A DNA stretch of 64,000 bases from Psychrilyobacter atlanticus DSM 19335 (GCF_000426625.1 NZ_KE384547.1:1727159-1791158), one strand, 5' to 3'; counted from the stretch's first letter, positions 35,586-44,743 are shown. The notes: a model not told the origin generated them from the sequence alone. Program-made: numbers and translations.

Positions 35586-36416
35586 TTATACTGCATTATA
35601 GAGTAAACCCTTGTATTCTTTGTGCAGATCTAATTCATAAATATTATCTATCTTTTCTCCTAAGAATTTTTCAGCAAAATCAAGGAATTTTTTACTGTCT
35701 CCACTGACTATAAATTCAATCTTTGCATCAATATTGTCTTGTTTTTTCGACTTAATCATCGAAAGTTTTTTCAACAGTTCATTTGCAGTTTCGTTGGCCG
35801 GATTCACTATATTTTTTTTAAAGTATTTAGCAATATTTCTTTCTACAATAGGATAATGGGTACAGCCCAAGATAAGGGTATCTATTTCAGGGGAAACTTG
35901 CTCTATATAAAGTTTGATTATTTCATCAGTTAGATAACTACCATAGTGATCCTCCCATCCATTTTCTATCATTGGGCAGATAAGTTTACATCCTTTTTCT
36001 GTTAAAGAAATAGTTTTAGGGGCTACCACATCAAATACATTTTTATATGCTCCCATTTTGGCACTTGCAGGGGTTAATATTACACCTATATTTTTATTTT
36101 GAGTAACTTCTAATGCTGCTCTTATTCCAGGTTCTATTACACCTATGACAGGAATAGGAAATTTATTTTTCATTGCTTTTATCGATGCTGCAGTGGCTGT
36201 GTTACAGGCTATCACTATAATATCAACTTCATTTTCATATAAAAACTCTCCTATTTTTAAACAAAGTTCTTTTATCTCTATTTCTGTTTTATCCCCATAA
36301 GGAGCATTCCCATTATCTCCATAGTAAAGTATATGACTTGAAGGAACTATATTTTGAATTTCTTTAAGAACCGTTAATCCTCCTACCCCAGAATCAAATA
36401 TACCGATTTTATACAT
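35586..36416 (-). CDS. murI: Glutamate racemase (copy 2)
   Basis: A 276-residue racemase; the ATG at 36416 follows GGAGG by eight bases, whereas the frame opening at 36431 overlaps that site. Catalytic Cys71 (VIACNTATAAS) and Cys185 (LILGCTHYPI) are intact, as is FDSGVGGLTVLKEI. It stands apart from amino-acid catabolic genes and may be the housekeeping enzyme for peptidoglycan D-glutamate. The two window copies differ clearly in sequence, so they are not a recent duplication. Confidence 0.94.
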   Translation of the reverse strand: MYKIGIFDSGVGGLTVLKEIQNIVPSSHILYYGDNGNAPYGDKTEIEIKELCLKIGEFLYENEVDIIVIACNTATAASIKAMKNKFPIPVIGVIEPGIRAALEVTQNKNIGVILTPASAKMGAYKNVFDVVAPKTISLTEKGCKLICPMIENGWEDHYGSYLTDEIIKLYIEQVSPEIDTLILGCTHYPIVERNIAKYFKKNIVNPANETANELLKKLSMIKSKKQDNIDAKIEFIVSGDSKKFLDFAEKFLGEKIDNIYELDLHKEYKGLLYNAV

Positions 36417-36491
36417 TATTTCTACCTCCATTATGATAATAGCACTATATAAAATTTACTCCATATCTAAAAATCCATAGACAAAATCATT

Positions 36492-36812
36492 TTAAATATT
36501 ATATTTAATTTTCTCCTTATACCTTCTCAATGCATCTTTATAAGCTATAATAAATGCTTTTTTTGAGGCTCCAAAATATAGATCATTAATCTTTTCAATT
36601 ATTTTTTTTTCATCTGTGATCTTCTCTCCTACAAACAGACATTTTAAAAAATTTTTAGTTATATCCAAAACTAAAGATCCCTCCACCTCTAAGATCTCAT
36701 CTGTATTTGGATCTACTATCATCCCTAGAGCAAAAATTCCATATATTTTTGTTATAGCTGATTTTTCATGTGCTTTTCCGTACCCCGATACATATACATT
36801 TTTTTTCTTCAA
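36492..36812 (-). CDS. DUF3870 protein
   Basis: About 106 residues when started at the TTG at 36812, which has AAGGGGG five bases upstream; the frame itself opens at 36833 inside a T run and is less likely. The sequence (NVYVSGYGKAHEK, VDPNTDEILEVEGSLVLDIT, FLKCLFVGEKI) matches the DUF3870 family. Its function is not known, though relatives often lie beside amino-acid or hydantoin catabolism genes. A hairpin terminator ends immediately before its ribosome binding site. Confidence 0.8.
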   Translation of the reverse strand: MKKKNVYVSGYGKAHEKSAITKIYGIFALGMIVDPNTDEILEVEGSLVLDITKNFLKCLFVGEKITDEKKIIEKINDLYFGASKKAFIIAYKDALRRYKEKIKYNI

Positions 36813-36831
36813 TTTATCCCCCTTATTTTTC

Positions 36832-36872
36832 AAAAAAAAAATCAGACTACTCCCTTGAGGAAGTAAATCTGA
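36832..36872 (-). terminator. Hairpin terminator abutting the DUF3870 ribosome binding site
   Basis: Minus strand: TCAGA..ACTTCC pairs with GGGAGT..TCTGA, followed by ten T and then, eight bases on, AAGGGGG. It may end the radical SAM transcript, ~220 bases upstream, or act as an attenuator in a leader of the DUF3870 gene. Confidence 0.65.
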
Positions 36873-37095
36873 CTCGAATAACTTAATATCGTATATTCTA
36901 AGATATCTTACTTTTTTATAATAGATATGAAATTTTTAAACAATTTATTTCATTTTTGGTTCACTTATGATTAATAATAGTTTAAATCTATGATTTTGTC
37001 AACTTTTTTATCTAAATTTTCAAATTAAATTAAACAATATATTCTTGTAAACTATTCTAGCTTTCACAAAATTATATGACTCCAGAACAAAAGGA

Positions 37096-37956
37096 TCATA
37101 ACCTTCTAAAATATTCAGGTATATAGTCTTTATCTTTAACAGCTGTGTCTATCTCTTCTAAAATACGTTCCCTGTCCTTGTTCAGTACTCCCTCTAAACT
37201 CAGGTAGTTAGAAGCATGGTTTACCCGAAATATAGTGTTCTTTAACTCCAAGTTCTCTATCATTAGTTTGGTTTCTAATAAGATCTCCTCGGGATTCAAT
37301 AATTCTATTTTATTCTCCTTGACATCGTTATAAAACTGTGTCCCCTCGTCTAACATCAAAGTCAGGAGGGAGAGAAATTTTGGTTTTACTTTGCTGAGGA
37401 GTTTCGCTGATTCAATAGCATGTTCATGGGTTAATTCTTTGCCTCCTAGTCCTGAAATAATCATTATGGAAAGTTTTATCCCGCTCTCTGAAACTTTCAT
37501 CAATTGCTTTTCCATCTCACTGGAGGTAATCCCCTTGTTTATTTTTTCTAAAATTTTATCACTGCCGCTTTCTATCCCTACATAGATTATATTCAATCCC
37601 TCAGAGTGAAGTAATTTCAGTTCTTCCACAGATTTAGTCTTTAGATTATTGGCGTGGGCATAGATCCCGATCCTTTTTATCTTCGGCATTTTACTTTTAA
37701 CTCGTCTGATTATCTCAATGAGCAGGTCGGTTGAAAGCAGCATCGCATCTCCATCAGCCAAAAAAGCTTTGGTATAAAAGTCGTTAGTGTAAGTATCAAT
37801 GTCAGCAAATATCTCTTCTTTAGATTTCATTCGAAATGATTTTTCCTTATACATAGAACAAAAAGTACATTTATTGTGGGAACACCCTACGGTAACTTGT
37901 AATATCAGACTGTTGGCCTCACTTGGTGGTCTAAATATTGCTCCTTCATATGGCAT
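37096..37956 (-). CDS. Radical SAM protein
   Basis: A 286-residue radical S-adenosylmethionine enzyme. The cluster ligands are Cys25, Cys30 and Cys33 in TVGCSHNKCTFCSMYK, an expanded CX4CX2C spacing seen in a COG1032-like group. SAM-binding segments follow (FLADGDAMLL, GIYAHANNL, VGIESGSDKIL). No methyltransferase, B12 or second cluster domain is attached. The substrate is unknown. It is a single gene with no functional neighbour. Confidence 0.88.
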   Translation of the reverse strand: MPYEGAIFRPPSEANSLILQVTVGCSHNKCTFCSMYKEKSFRMKSKEEIFADIDTYTNDFYTKAFLADGDAMLLSTDLLIEIIRRVKSKMPKIKRIGIYAHANNLKTKSVEELKLLHSEGLNIIYVGIESGSDKILEKINKGITSSEMEKQLMKVSESGIKLSIMIISGLGGKELTHEHAIESAKLLSKVKPKFLSLLTLMLDEGTQFYNDVKENKIELLNPEEILLETKLMIENLELKNTIFRVNHASNYLSLEGVLNKDRERILEEIDTAVKDKDYIPEYFRRL

Positions 37957-38020
37957 AATTTCCTCCTTTATCCTTCATTTTCTCTTAGTATACCACAAAA
38001 AAATCTATTCATTACCATTA

Positions 38021-38059
38021 AAAAAAGCAGTAAACCTAATTAGATTTACTGCTTTTTTA
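38021..38059 (-). terminator. Terminator of the nucleoside transport operon
   Basis: Stem AAAAAAGCAGTAAA.CTAA / TTAG.TTTACTGCTTTTTT. It lies after the palindromic repeat that follows the last permease gene and can work in both directions. Confidence 0.88.
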
Positions 38060-38064
38060 TATTT

Positions 38065-38130
38065 TAACTCTCATCTCCTGCCTCGGTTTCTCCCTGAATA
38101 GGGAGAAATCCATAAAAAGGAAGAGGGTTT
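38065..38130 (-). repeat. Intergenic palindromic repeat element, copy 3 (3' of nucleoside permease)
   Basis: On the minus strand it reads from the stop codon CCCTCTTCCTTTTTATGG, then the hairpin TTTCTCCCT / AGGGAGAAA, then CCGAGGCAGGAGATGAG. Both ends match copy 1 at 983..1098. Confidence 0.65.
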
Positions 38131-39009
38131 CTAGTCGTCACTCTTGTCATACGGCTTTCCAGAACTTGCTGGTGCCACTGCCTTTCCTACTACTCCTGCT
38201 AAGGCTAATAGTGTAAGGATGTATGGTAACATTTGAATAAATTGAGGTGGTACCCCAGTTACATATTGTTGTATTAAAGTCTGTCCTGCATCTGCAAAAC
38301 CAAACAGTAAACTTGCTCCTAATACTCCACCTGGTGTCCATTTACCAAATACTAAGGCTGCTAAGGCTATAAATCCTCTACCTGCCGACATCTCTTTGGT
38401 AAACTGTGATAATGCACCGATAGATAGGTAAGCTCCTCCAAGACCAGCTAACAGTCCTGACATGATTACACCAAAATATCTTACTTTTAATACGTTGATA
38501 CCTACTGTATCTGCTGCTAATGGATGTTCTCCAACAGCTCTCATCCTAAGACCCCATACTGTTTTATAGATAAACCAGTGAGATGCAAATGCAATTGCAT
38601 AGATGATAAATACTATTATAGACATTCCAAAGAATGTAGCTGTTTTAGGTACTGTAGGAGTATTTCCAGATTGATTGAATAATACTCTTAACATAAATAC
38701 TGTAAATCCAGAGGCGAATAAATTGATCGCTACCCCTGATACTACTTGATTTCCCTTATATTTAATACTAAGGACTGCATGAAGTAATGCCATGATTCCA
38801 CCAGCCATCATACCACCAAGGATTCCAACATATGGATTTCCTGTATAGTATGAAACTACTGCTGCTGAGAATGCACCCATCAACATCATTCCTTCTAATC
38901 CTATATTTACAACACCTGTAAGTTCAGAGAACATTCCACCGATTGCCGTAATTAATATAGGAGCTGCTTGTCTGATTGTAGCTAAGATTAAACTTATAAA
39001 GATAGACAT
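38131..39009 (-). CDS. Nucleoside ABC transporter permease (second permease)
   Basis: A 292-residue membrane protein of the RbsC/NupQ-type permease family, 8-9 spans. It has the family segment TGVVNIGLEGMMLMGAFSAA near residue 30 and AGRGFIALAALVFGKWTPGG near residue 215. It pairs with the neighbouring permease and ATPase to import nucleosides. Its start overlaps the stop of the upstream permease (bases 39009). The C-terminus is short and charged (GKPYDKSDD). Confidence 0.93.
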   Translation of the reverse strand: MSIFISLILATIRQAAPILITAIGGMFSELTGVVNIGLEGMMLMGAFSAAVVSYYTGNPYVGILGGMMAGGIMALLHAVLSIKYKGNQVVSGVAINLFASGFTVFMLRVLFNQSGNTPTVPKTATFFGMSIIVFIIYAIAFASHWFIYKTVWGLRMRAVGEHPLAADTVGINVLKVRYFGVIMSGLLAGLGGAYLSIGALSQFTKEMSAGRGFIALAALVFGKWTPGGVLGASLLFGFADAGQTLIQQYVTGVPPQFIQMLPYILTLLALAGVVGKAVAPASSGKPYDKSDD

Positions 39010-40061
39010 TAGTTACTCACCTTCTTCTTTTTATCTAATATTGCATGGAACATATTCTCTGCTGCAATCAATAAGATTATTATAGCTTGAATAATTATTA
39101 TGATTTGACTCGGAATAGATGTATTAAACTGCATCGATCTACCACCAGTTCTAAGTGCCGCAAATAGTATTGCTGCAAATAGTGCTCCTACTGGTGTATT
39201 TTTCCCCAGTAGTGCTACTGCGATACCGTCAAAACCATAACTTCCCATGATACCCTGTCTGTAGGTATATTGTCCTACTCCACCAAGGATTCTTTCAGCA
39301 CCTGCTAATCCAGATAATGAACCTGCTAATCCCATGGCAAATAATATTCTCCATTTTACATTTATTCCTGCATTTTCAGAAGCTGTAGGGTTAAGTCCTA
39401 CGGCTTTGATCTCATATCCAGTGATAGTCTTTTCAAACATAAACCAGATAACTATCACAGCTATTACTGCTATGATAAATCCTACGTTAAGTGCTACCTT
39501 AGTATCAGGCATCAACATAGCTAATCTACTAGATTCAAATACTGGAGGAGTTTGAGGACTCGGTCCATTAGGTCCACCAGCTTTCAATGGATAGTTTAAT
39601 CCGTATTGCTCAAAGTTTAATGCTATATAGTTTAACATGATAGTAGATATTACTTCATGCACTCCTAATTTTGCCTTTAACCAACCTGCAATTCCTGCCC
39701 AAGCAAAACCTGCTGCTGCTGCTATGATTAATACTACAAATACATTATTTATTCCAATACTGTGTACAAAAGCTCCAACTGCTGCTGCTGCTAATCCACC
39801 CATTACAACTTGACCTTGAGCACCGATATTAAATAATCCTGCTTTAAAAGCTACCATTACAGATAACCCGGTAAATATCATAGGTGTTGCTTCTAAGAGT
39901 GTTCTCGCAATGGCTCTCTTACCATCAAAAGCTCCTGTAAACAGATAGTAATATGCTGTTAATGGATTTTCTCCTAAATAAGCGATTATTCCTGCCCCTA
40001 AAAGTAGTGCAATAAACACCGCTAATATAGGAACTAACAATCCTTGTAATTTTCTATTCAT
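39009..40061 (-). CDS. Nucleoside ABC transporter permease (first permease)
   Basis: A 350-residue permease of the same transporter, longer than its partner as usual for NupP/YufP-type subunits. Segments such as FKAGLFNIGAQGQVVMGGLAAA near residue 70 and GSYGFDGIAVALLGKNTPVGALF near residue 270 are typical. Stop and start codons overlap with both neighbours, showing tight coupling. Imports purine and pyrimidine nucleosides in related bacteria. Confidence 0.93.
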   Translation of the reverse strand: MNRKLQGLLVPILAVFIALLLGAGIIAYLGENPLTAYYYLFTGAFDGKRAIARTLLEATPMIFTGLSVMVAFKAGLFNIGAQGQVVMGGLAAAAVGAFVHSIGINNVFVVLIIAAAAGFAWAGIAGWLKAKLGVHEVISTIMLNYIALNFEQYGLNYPLKAGGPNGPSPQTPPVFESSRLAMLMPDTKVALNVGFIIAVIAVIVIWFMFEKTITGYEIKAVGLNPTASENAGINVKWRILFAMGLAGSLSGLAGAERILGGVGQYTYRQGIMGSYGFDGIAVALLGKNTPVGALFAAILFAALRTGGRSMQFNTSIPSQIIIIIQAIIILLIAAENMFHAILDKKKKVSN

Positions 40062-41578
40062 TATAACTTCCCTCCAGCCATTAAGATTCCGATCTTTTCT
40101 TCAGTAGCATCTTTTCTGTCTAGAATTCCTGTAATCTCTCCACCACACATAACTGCTATTCTGTCACTTAAGTTTAAGATTTCAGATAATTCTGCCGACA
40201 CTACCATCACTGCTTTTCCAGTTTTCTTTTCTTCCAAGATCAACTTATGGATTGCTTCAATAGCTCCAATGTCTACTCCTCTTGTAGGCTGAGAAGCTAT
40301 GATGAAATCATGTTTTTTCTCCAATTCTCTAGCTACAATTATTTTTTGCTGGTTACCACCTGATAATTTTCCAAAGGCTGTTTTTGTTCCTCTAGGTCTT
40401 ATATCATGAGCTTCCATAAAGAATTCTGCTTCTTTTTCTAATTTATCTACATCTAATAATATCTTACTCTTTGTAAATTTTTCTCTATGTACCCCAAAAG
40501 CAAATGTATCTCTAACTGAAAATTCTGATACTGCTGCTCTTGCATGTCTGTCTTCTGGTACATGGGCTAATCCAGCTAATGTAATATGTCTAGGAGTCTT
40601 TCCTGCCAGATCCTCACCATTTAGAGTAAATGCTCCAGATTCTATCTTTCTTAATCCTGTAATAGCTTCTACAAGTTCCGATTGTCCTGATCCTTCTACA
40701 CCTGCAATTCCTAATACCTCTCCTGCTCTTATATCAAGAGATATATTTTTTACTGCCGGTAACCCTTTGTTATTTTTCACCTCTAGGTCTTTGATCTCAA
40801 CTATCTTGTCACCAATAGTAACTTCTGGTTTTTCAGTAGTAAATAATACTGGTCTACCTACCATGGCATTTGCAATTTTTTGCTTTGTAGCATCTTTAGT
40901 CTCAAAGTTAGCCACATCTTTTCCTCTTCTGATTACTGTGATATTATCTGAAATATCCAATACTTCTTGAAGTTTATGAGATATAAATATAATAGTCTTC
41001 CCCTCTTCAATAAGGTTATCCATTATCTTGTATAATTCCTTTACTTCTTGAGGGATCAATACTGCTGTAGGTTCATCAAATATAAGCAGGTTAGCTCCCT
41101 TGAATAATATTTTTAAGATCTCTACTCTCTGCTGGATACCAACTGAAAGATCTGATATTATAGCATCTGGGTCTATGGCTAAACCATATTTTTCAGATAC
41201 TTTTCTTACATCTTCACGAGCCTTATTTATATCAAGGTTCATTCCTTTAGTAGGCTCTACACCTAAGATCATATTTTCTGCAACTGTCAGGGTAGGTACT
41301 AACATGAAATGCTGATATACCATTCCTATCCCTAATTTAGCCGCTTCTCCAGGCCCTTTTATATCTGCAACTTTTCCATTTAAAGATATAGTTCCCGATG
41401 TAGGAGTGTATAATCCGTTTAGTATTTTCATCAATGTAGATTTACCGGCACCATTTTCTCCTACAATGGCATGTTTTTCCCCTTTGACTATGTTTAAAGT
41501 GATATCATCATTTGCTACGACTTTCCCACCTAAAAAAGTTTTTCTCATATTTTTCATTTCTAAAATATAGTTTGTCAC
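40061..41578 (-). CDS. Nucleoside ABC transporter ATP-binding protein (two ATPase domains)
   Basis: A 505-residue fused double ATPase as in the RbsA/NupO group. The first domain has a normal Walker A (GENGAGKST), a degenerate signature (LSVGIQQRVEIL) and Walker B (LLIFDEPTAVL). The second has the modified Walker A GVEGSGQSE and an intact signature LSGGNQQKI. This asymmetry is normal for the family. It powers the two permeases encoded next. A BmpA-type substrate-binding lipoprotein is expected for this system but is not encoded in the window. Confidence 0.94.
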   Translation of the reverse strand: MTNYILEMKNMRKTFLGGKVVANDDITLNIVKGEKHAIVGENGAGKSTLMKILNGLYTPTSGTISLNGKVADIKGPGEAAKLGIGMVYQHFMLVPTLTVAENMILGVEPTKGMNLDINKAREDVRKVSEKYGLAIDPDAIISDLSVGIQQRVEILKILFKGANLLIFDEPTAVLIPQEVKELYKIMDNLIEEGKTIIFISHKLQEVLDISDNITVIRRGKDVANFETKDATKQKIANAMVGRPVLFTTEKPEVTIGDKIVEIKDLEVKNNKGLPAVKNISLDIRAGEVLGIAGVEGSGQSELVEAITGLRKIESGAFTLNGEDLAGKTPRHITLAGLAHVPEDRHARAAVSEFSVRDTFAFGVHREKFTKSKILLDVDKLEKEAEFFMEAHDIRPRGTKTAFGKLSGGNQQKIIVARELEKKHDFIIASQPTRGVDIGAIEAIHKLILEEKKTGKAVMVVSAELSEILNLSDRIAVMCGGEITGILDRKDATEEKIGILMAGGKL

Positions 41579-41608
41579 TCTGATCCTCCTAGAACCCTTT
41601 ATATTTTT

Positions 41609-42424
41609 TTATCCTATTTTTTTTACTATATTTACTATCCAGTTACAGAAATTTTCTCCAGCTTTTTTCGCTACATCCACTACATCTTCATGAGAATGTG
41701 CTTTTTTTGCTATTCCTGTAGCCATATTTGTGATACAAGATATTCCCAGTACATCTATTCCTAAATAGTTTGCTACTGTTACCTCTGGTACTGTAGACAT
41801 CCCTATAGCGTCTGCACCCATACCAGAAAATGCTCTTACCTCTGCTCCAGTTTCATATGTAGGTCCTGTAGTTCCTAAATATACACCTTCTTTATAAGCT
41901 ATACCTAAATTATCTGCAACTTCCTTAGCCAAATCTCTAAGGTATATCTTATAAGCTTCTGTCATATCTGGAAATCTCGGTCCAAATCTATCATCGTTTT
42001 TACCGATAAGGGGATTAGTTCCAAATGCATTGATATGATCGTTTATTAACATCAATGTTCCCGGATCATAACTTTTGTTACTTCCACCAGCAGCATTACT
42101 AACTATTAATTTTTCAATTCCAAACTGCTTCATAACATACATAGGATAAGTTACTTCTTTCATGTCGTAACCTTCATAGAAATGAAACCTTCCTTTCATC
42201 GCTACTACTTCTACTCCTGCAATTTTTCCAAATACTAATTTACCGTCATGACCTGCTACAGTTGATACAGGAAAATTTGGAATATCACTATAATCAATCT
42301 CCATCTTATCATCTATAAAGTCCACTAAGTTTCCTAATCCTGAACCTAATACTATAGCTACTCTTGGTCTATATTTTGTTGTTTCTTTTAAAAAGCTTGT
42401 TGTTTCAACTACTTTACTATACAT
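41609..42424 (-). CDS. Purine nucleoside phosphorylase
   Basis: A 271-residue trimeric-type (PNP-I) phosphorylase; the ATG at 42424 follows GGAGG. Marks are IVLGSGLGNLVDFI (phosphate loop), VVAMKGRFHFYEGYD, VSNAAGGSN and the base-binding TGPTYETGAEVRAFSGMGADAIGMSTVPE. It splits imported inosine, guanosine and related nucleosides to base and ribose-1-phosphate. The neighbouring ABC transporter supplies the substrate. Confidence 0.94.
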   Translation of the reverse strand: MYSKVVETTSFLKETTKYRPRVAIVLGSGLGNLVDFIDDKMEIDYSDIPNFPVSTVAGHDGKLVFGKIAGVEVVAMKGRFHFYEGYDMKEVTYPMYVMKQFGIEKLIVSNAAGGSNKSYDPGTLMLINDHINAFGTNPLIGKNDDRFGPRFPDMTEAYKIYLRDLAKEVADNLGIAYKEGVYLGTTGPTYETGAEVRAFSGMGADAIGMSTVPEVTVANYLGIDVLGISCITNMATGIAKKAHSHEDVVDVAKKAGENFCNWIVNIVKKIG

Positions 42425-42439
42425 GAATTTTACCTCCAT

Positions 42440-43054
42440 TTAAATTTTTTTAATATATAGATCTTTTGTTGTTTCTTTAAACCCAATTTTCTTCAGATAC
42501 TGTCTATGGGAATCCTCCATACCTTCTGTCATTAATTTATCAATTCCATTATTTTTAAAATACTCTGTGTGTTCATCAAAGAAGTATTTACCTAGTTTAT
42601 AATCTCTATATCGGGGAGTTACATAGTCTACCTTTATAAAAAATACACCATCTGCACTCTTTTCTCCCAATAAAATTCCAGCTATATTGTTATTTCTCAA
42701 CATGTATAAACCTTTATTTTGAGCTTTTAGTTCCTCTTTAGATATTTGTTTTTCTATCTCCTGCATATTCACCTTTAAAAAATAATTGAAGTATTTAGAA
42801 TCAGCTTCAGCTTCTACCAGTTGAAACTCCTCCTTAGTATTATAAATATTATATAAAAAATATAAATTTATAACCGCTATCCCAACATTCATCAATGCTG
42901 TCGGCAACGAATTGATTAAAAATCCAAATGTTGCAAACAATATACATCCTACAAAGTTAATCCATCTAAGTTTAATAATTGAACTCATCGTTAAAGATAC
43001 AAGAATTACTAATGAAGCTAAGTAACCAAACCAGTCAATCCAGTTAATTTCCAC
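42440..43054 (-). CDS. Membrane protein with YgjV-like N-terminus fused to an acetyltransferase-like domain
   Basis: A 204-residue protein starting at a GTG (43054) behind AGGAGG. Residues 1-80 hold three membrane spans (FGYLASLVILVSLTM, WINFVGCILFATFGFLINSL, ALMNVGIAVINLYFLYNIY), resembling YgjV/SemiSWEET-like half-transporters. Residues ~85-204 look like a GNAT acetyltransferase fold (GLYMLRNNNIAGILLGEK, KVDYVTPRYRDYKLGKYFF, YLKKIGFKE). First gene of the nucleoside operon, 16 bases from the phosphorylase start. Function unknown. Confidence 0.72.
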   Translation of the reverse strand: MEINWIDWFGYLASLVILVSLTMSSIIKLRWINFVGCILFATFGFLINSLPTALMNVGIAVINLYFLYNIYNTKEEFQLVEAEADSKYFNYFLKVNMQEIEKQISKEELKAQNKGLYMLRNNNIAGILLGEKSADGVFFIKVDYVTPRYRDYKLGKYFFDEHTEYFKNNGIDKLMTEGMEDSHRQYLKKIGFKETTKDLYIKKI

Positions 43055-43082
43055 CCAATAACCTCCTATAAACAGTTTTTAT

Positions 43083-43111
43083 ATTATACTAAAATTTAAA
43101 GAGCAAGTCAA
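43083..43111 (-). promoter_or_regulatory. Consensus promoter of the nucleoside operon
   Basis: TTGACT (43106-43111), 17-base spacer, TATAAT (43083-43088), leading into AGGAGG and the GTG start at 43054. It should drive five genes down to the terminator at 38021..38059. Confidence 0.85.
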
Positions 43112-43210
43112 AGCTATTCCACTTAATTAACCAACATCTAAGGCTATAAGTGCACACTAATCAAAATTTAGCTCTCTTTCTAAACAAATGATACTGTTTA
43201 AAAACAAAAA

Positions 43211-43235
43211 TAAAAAGGACATGAGTCCTTTTTAT
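43211..43235 (-). terminator. Terminator overlapping the end of the PP2C phosphatase gene
   Basis: Stem AAAAAGGAC / GTCCTTTTT with a four-base loop; the stop codon at 43232 lies inside the hairpin foot. Confidence 0.85.
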
Positions 43236-44743
43236 AATTCGATTTTTAAAATGACAAATGTCATATCATCTATCTGTTCCTTCTCTTCTACAAATTCATT
43301 GAGAGAATCTAAGAGCTCAACCTTTATTCCTTCAGCAGTCATCTCATAATTTTCTCCGATAACTTCCTTTAACCTTTCAATTCCATAAAGTTCTTTTCTT
43401 GGGTTTTCAGCCTCTGTCAATCCATCAGTATAGTACAGAAGGACATCCCCCTTCTCTAATTTTATCTTCCCCATCTTATACTCATAAGATTCTAAAAATC
43501 CTACTGCTACCCCTTTAATATTTTCCTCTAAAACTTCTCCCGTTCTAGCTCTATACAAGATAAGTGGATTATGTCCTGCATTGGAGTAATAAAGTGTCTT
43601 AGTTAAGAAATCATATTGACTGTGGAAGATAGTCACAAACATGTCTTCACTTATGTCTGGATAGATAATATCATTTAGATCAGTTAAAACTTCAAGTGGA
43701 TATGAATCCTTATATTCTAATGTTTTCAATACAGACCTTATTAAAGCCATCAAAAATGCAGCTGGAACTCCTTTTCCACTTACATCTCCTATAGTTATCC
43801 AAAGTTTGTTGTCCCCTGAAAGAGAATAATCATAATAATCTCCTCCCACTTCCTTGGCTGGATTAAAGTACTGAGCTATCTCAACACCATTTATATCCCC
43901 CAATGACTGAGGTAATAATTTTTTCTGTATGTTTGAGGCAACTTCTAGTTCATTATCTAGACGTTCCTTTATTATTAATTCTGAATATATCAACGCATTA
44001 TTTATGGCAATAGCTACCTGGATAGCCAGAGCTGAAATTGTCGCCTCATCACTATAGCTGAGCTTTTCTCTATCTTCTACTATATAGATTACTCCTAGTT
44101 CCTTCCCTTTTACTACCAGATCAGAGATAACGATACTTTCATCCTCTGTAGCTTCTATGGATTTAGATATCTGGGTATATATATTTTTATAGTCACTTCT
44201 TGTATATTTAGCCAGCTCTTCCAGTGAAAAATTTACATTTCCTGTATTTATAAACTTCCCCTTTGTCTGTTTCAACTCCAGTTCCCCGTCTTTCCACAGG
44301 TATATTGCTATTTTTTTTACCCCTGTTAAAACAAAGTAAGCATCTAGGATAACGCCTATAATCTTATCTAATTCCAAGGTTGACAGAACTGTCCTTGCTA
44401 CTGCATTTATATTAGATAAATTCGCTACTTTTTTTTCTAATTCCTCGTTGGAATACTCCAATTGAGCTGATTTTTTTAAAAGGGAGTCATAGGTAACATT
44501 TAATTCCTCTTTAAATTCTTTCAACTCCTTGACCGAGTTATTCAACTGAGCCTCCTGAAATCTTATGGTTTTTACCGTTTCTTCATAAGATTCTTTGAGT
44601 TCATCCATTATCTCTGAATAATCTTCCCTCTTACCTATTTTTTCTATAAGTGTATGCATCTCGTCTATATTCTTTCTTTCATTTTTTTTCAGCAGGATCA
44701 ACGATAACACTCCTACTATAAAAACAATTAAAACATATTCCAT
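43232..44743 (-). CDS. Membrane-anchored SpoIIE/RsbU-type PP2C serine phosphatase with GAF domain
   Basis: A 503-residue protein: one N-terminal membrane span (EYVLIVFIVGVLSLILL), a coiled coil (residues ~35-115), a GAF sensor domain (~115-245) and a SpoIIE-type PP2C domain (~270-503). The phosphatase has its metal-binding Asp residues in VGGDYYDYS, GDVSGKGVPAAFLM and YYTDGLTEAEN, and DDMTFVILKI at the end. Such enzymes dephosphorylate anti-sigma antagonists or other Ser/Thr targets. It overlaps the lipoprotein gene by one base and follows a response regulator gene. No anti-sigma kinase or STAS antagonist is in the window. Confidence 0.92.
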   Translation of the reverse strand: MEYVLIVFIVGVLSLILLKKNERKNIDEMHTLIEKIGKREDYSEIMDELKESYEETVKTIRFQEAQLNNSVKELKEFKEELNVTYDSLLKKSAQLEYSNEELEKKVANLSNINAVARTVLSTLELDKIIGVILDAYFVLTGVKKIAIYLWKDGELELKQTKGKFINTGNVNFSLEELAKYTRSDYKNIYTQISKSIEATEDESIVISDLVVKGKELGVIYIVEDREKLSYSDEATISALAIQVAIAINNALIYSELIIKERLDNELEVASNIQKKLLPQSLGDINGVEIAQYFNPAKEVGGDYYDYSLSGDNKLWITIGDVSGKGVPAAFLMALIRSVLKTLEYKDSYPLEVLTDLNDIIYPDISEDMFVTIFHSQYDFLTKTLYYSNAGHNPLILYRARTGEVLEENIKGVAVGFLESYEYKMGKIKLEKGDVLLYYTDGLTEAENPRKELYGIERLKEVIGENYEMTAEGIKVELLDSLNEFVEEKEQIDDMTFVILKIEL

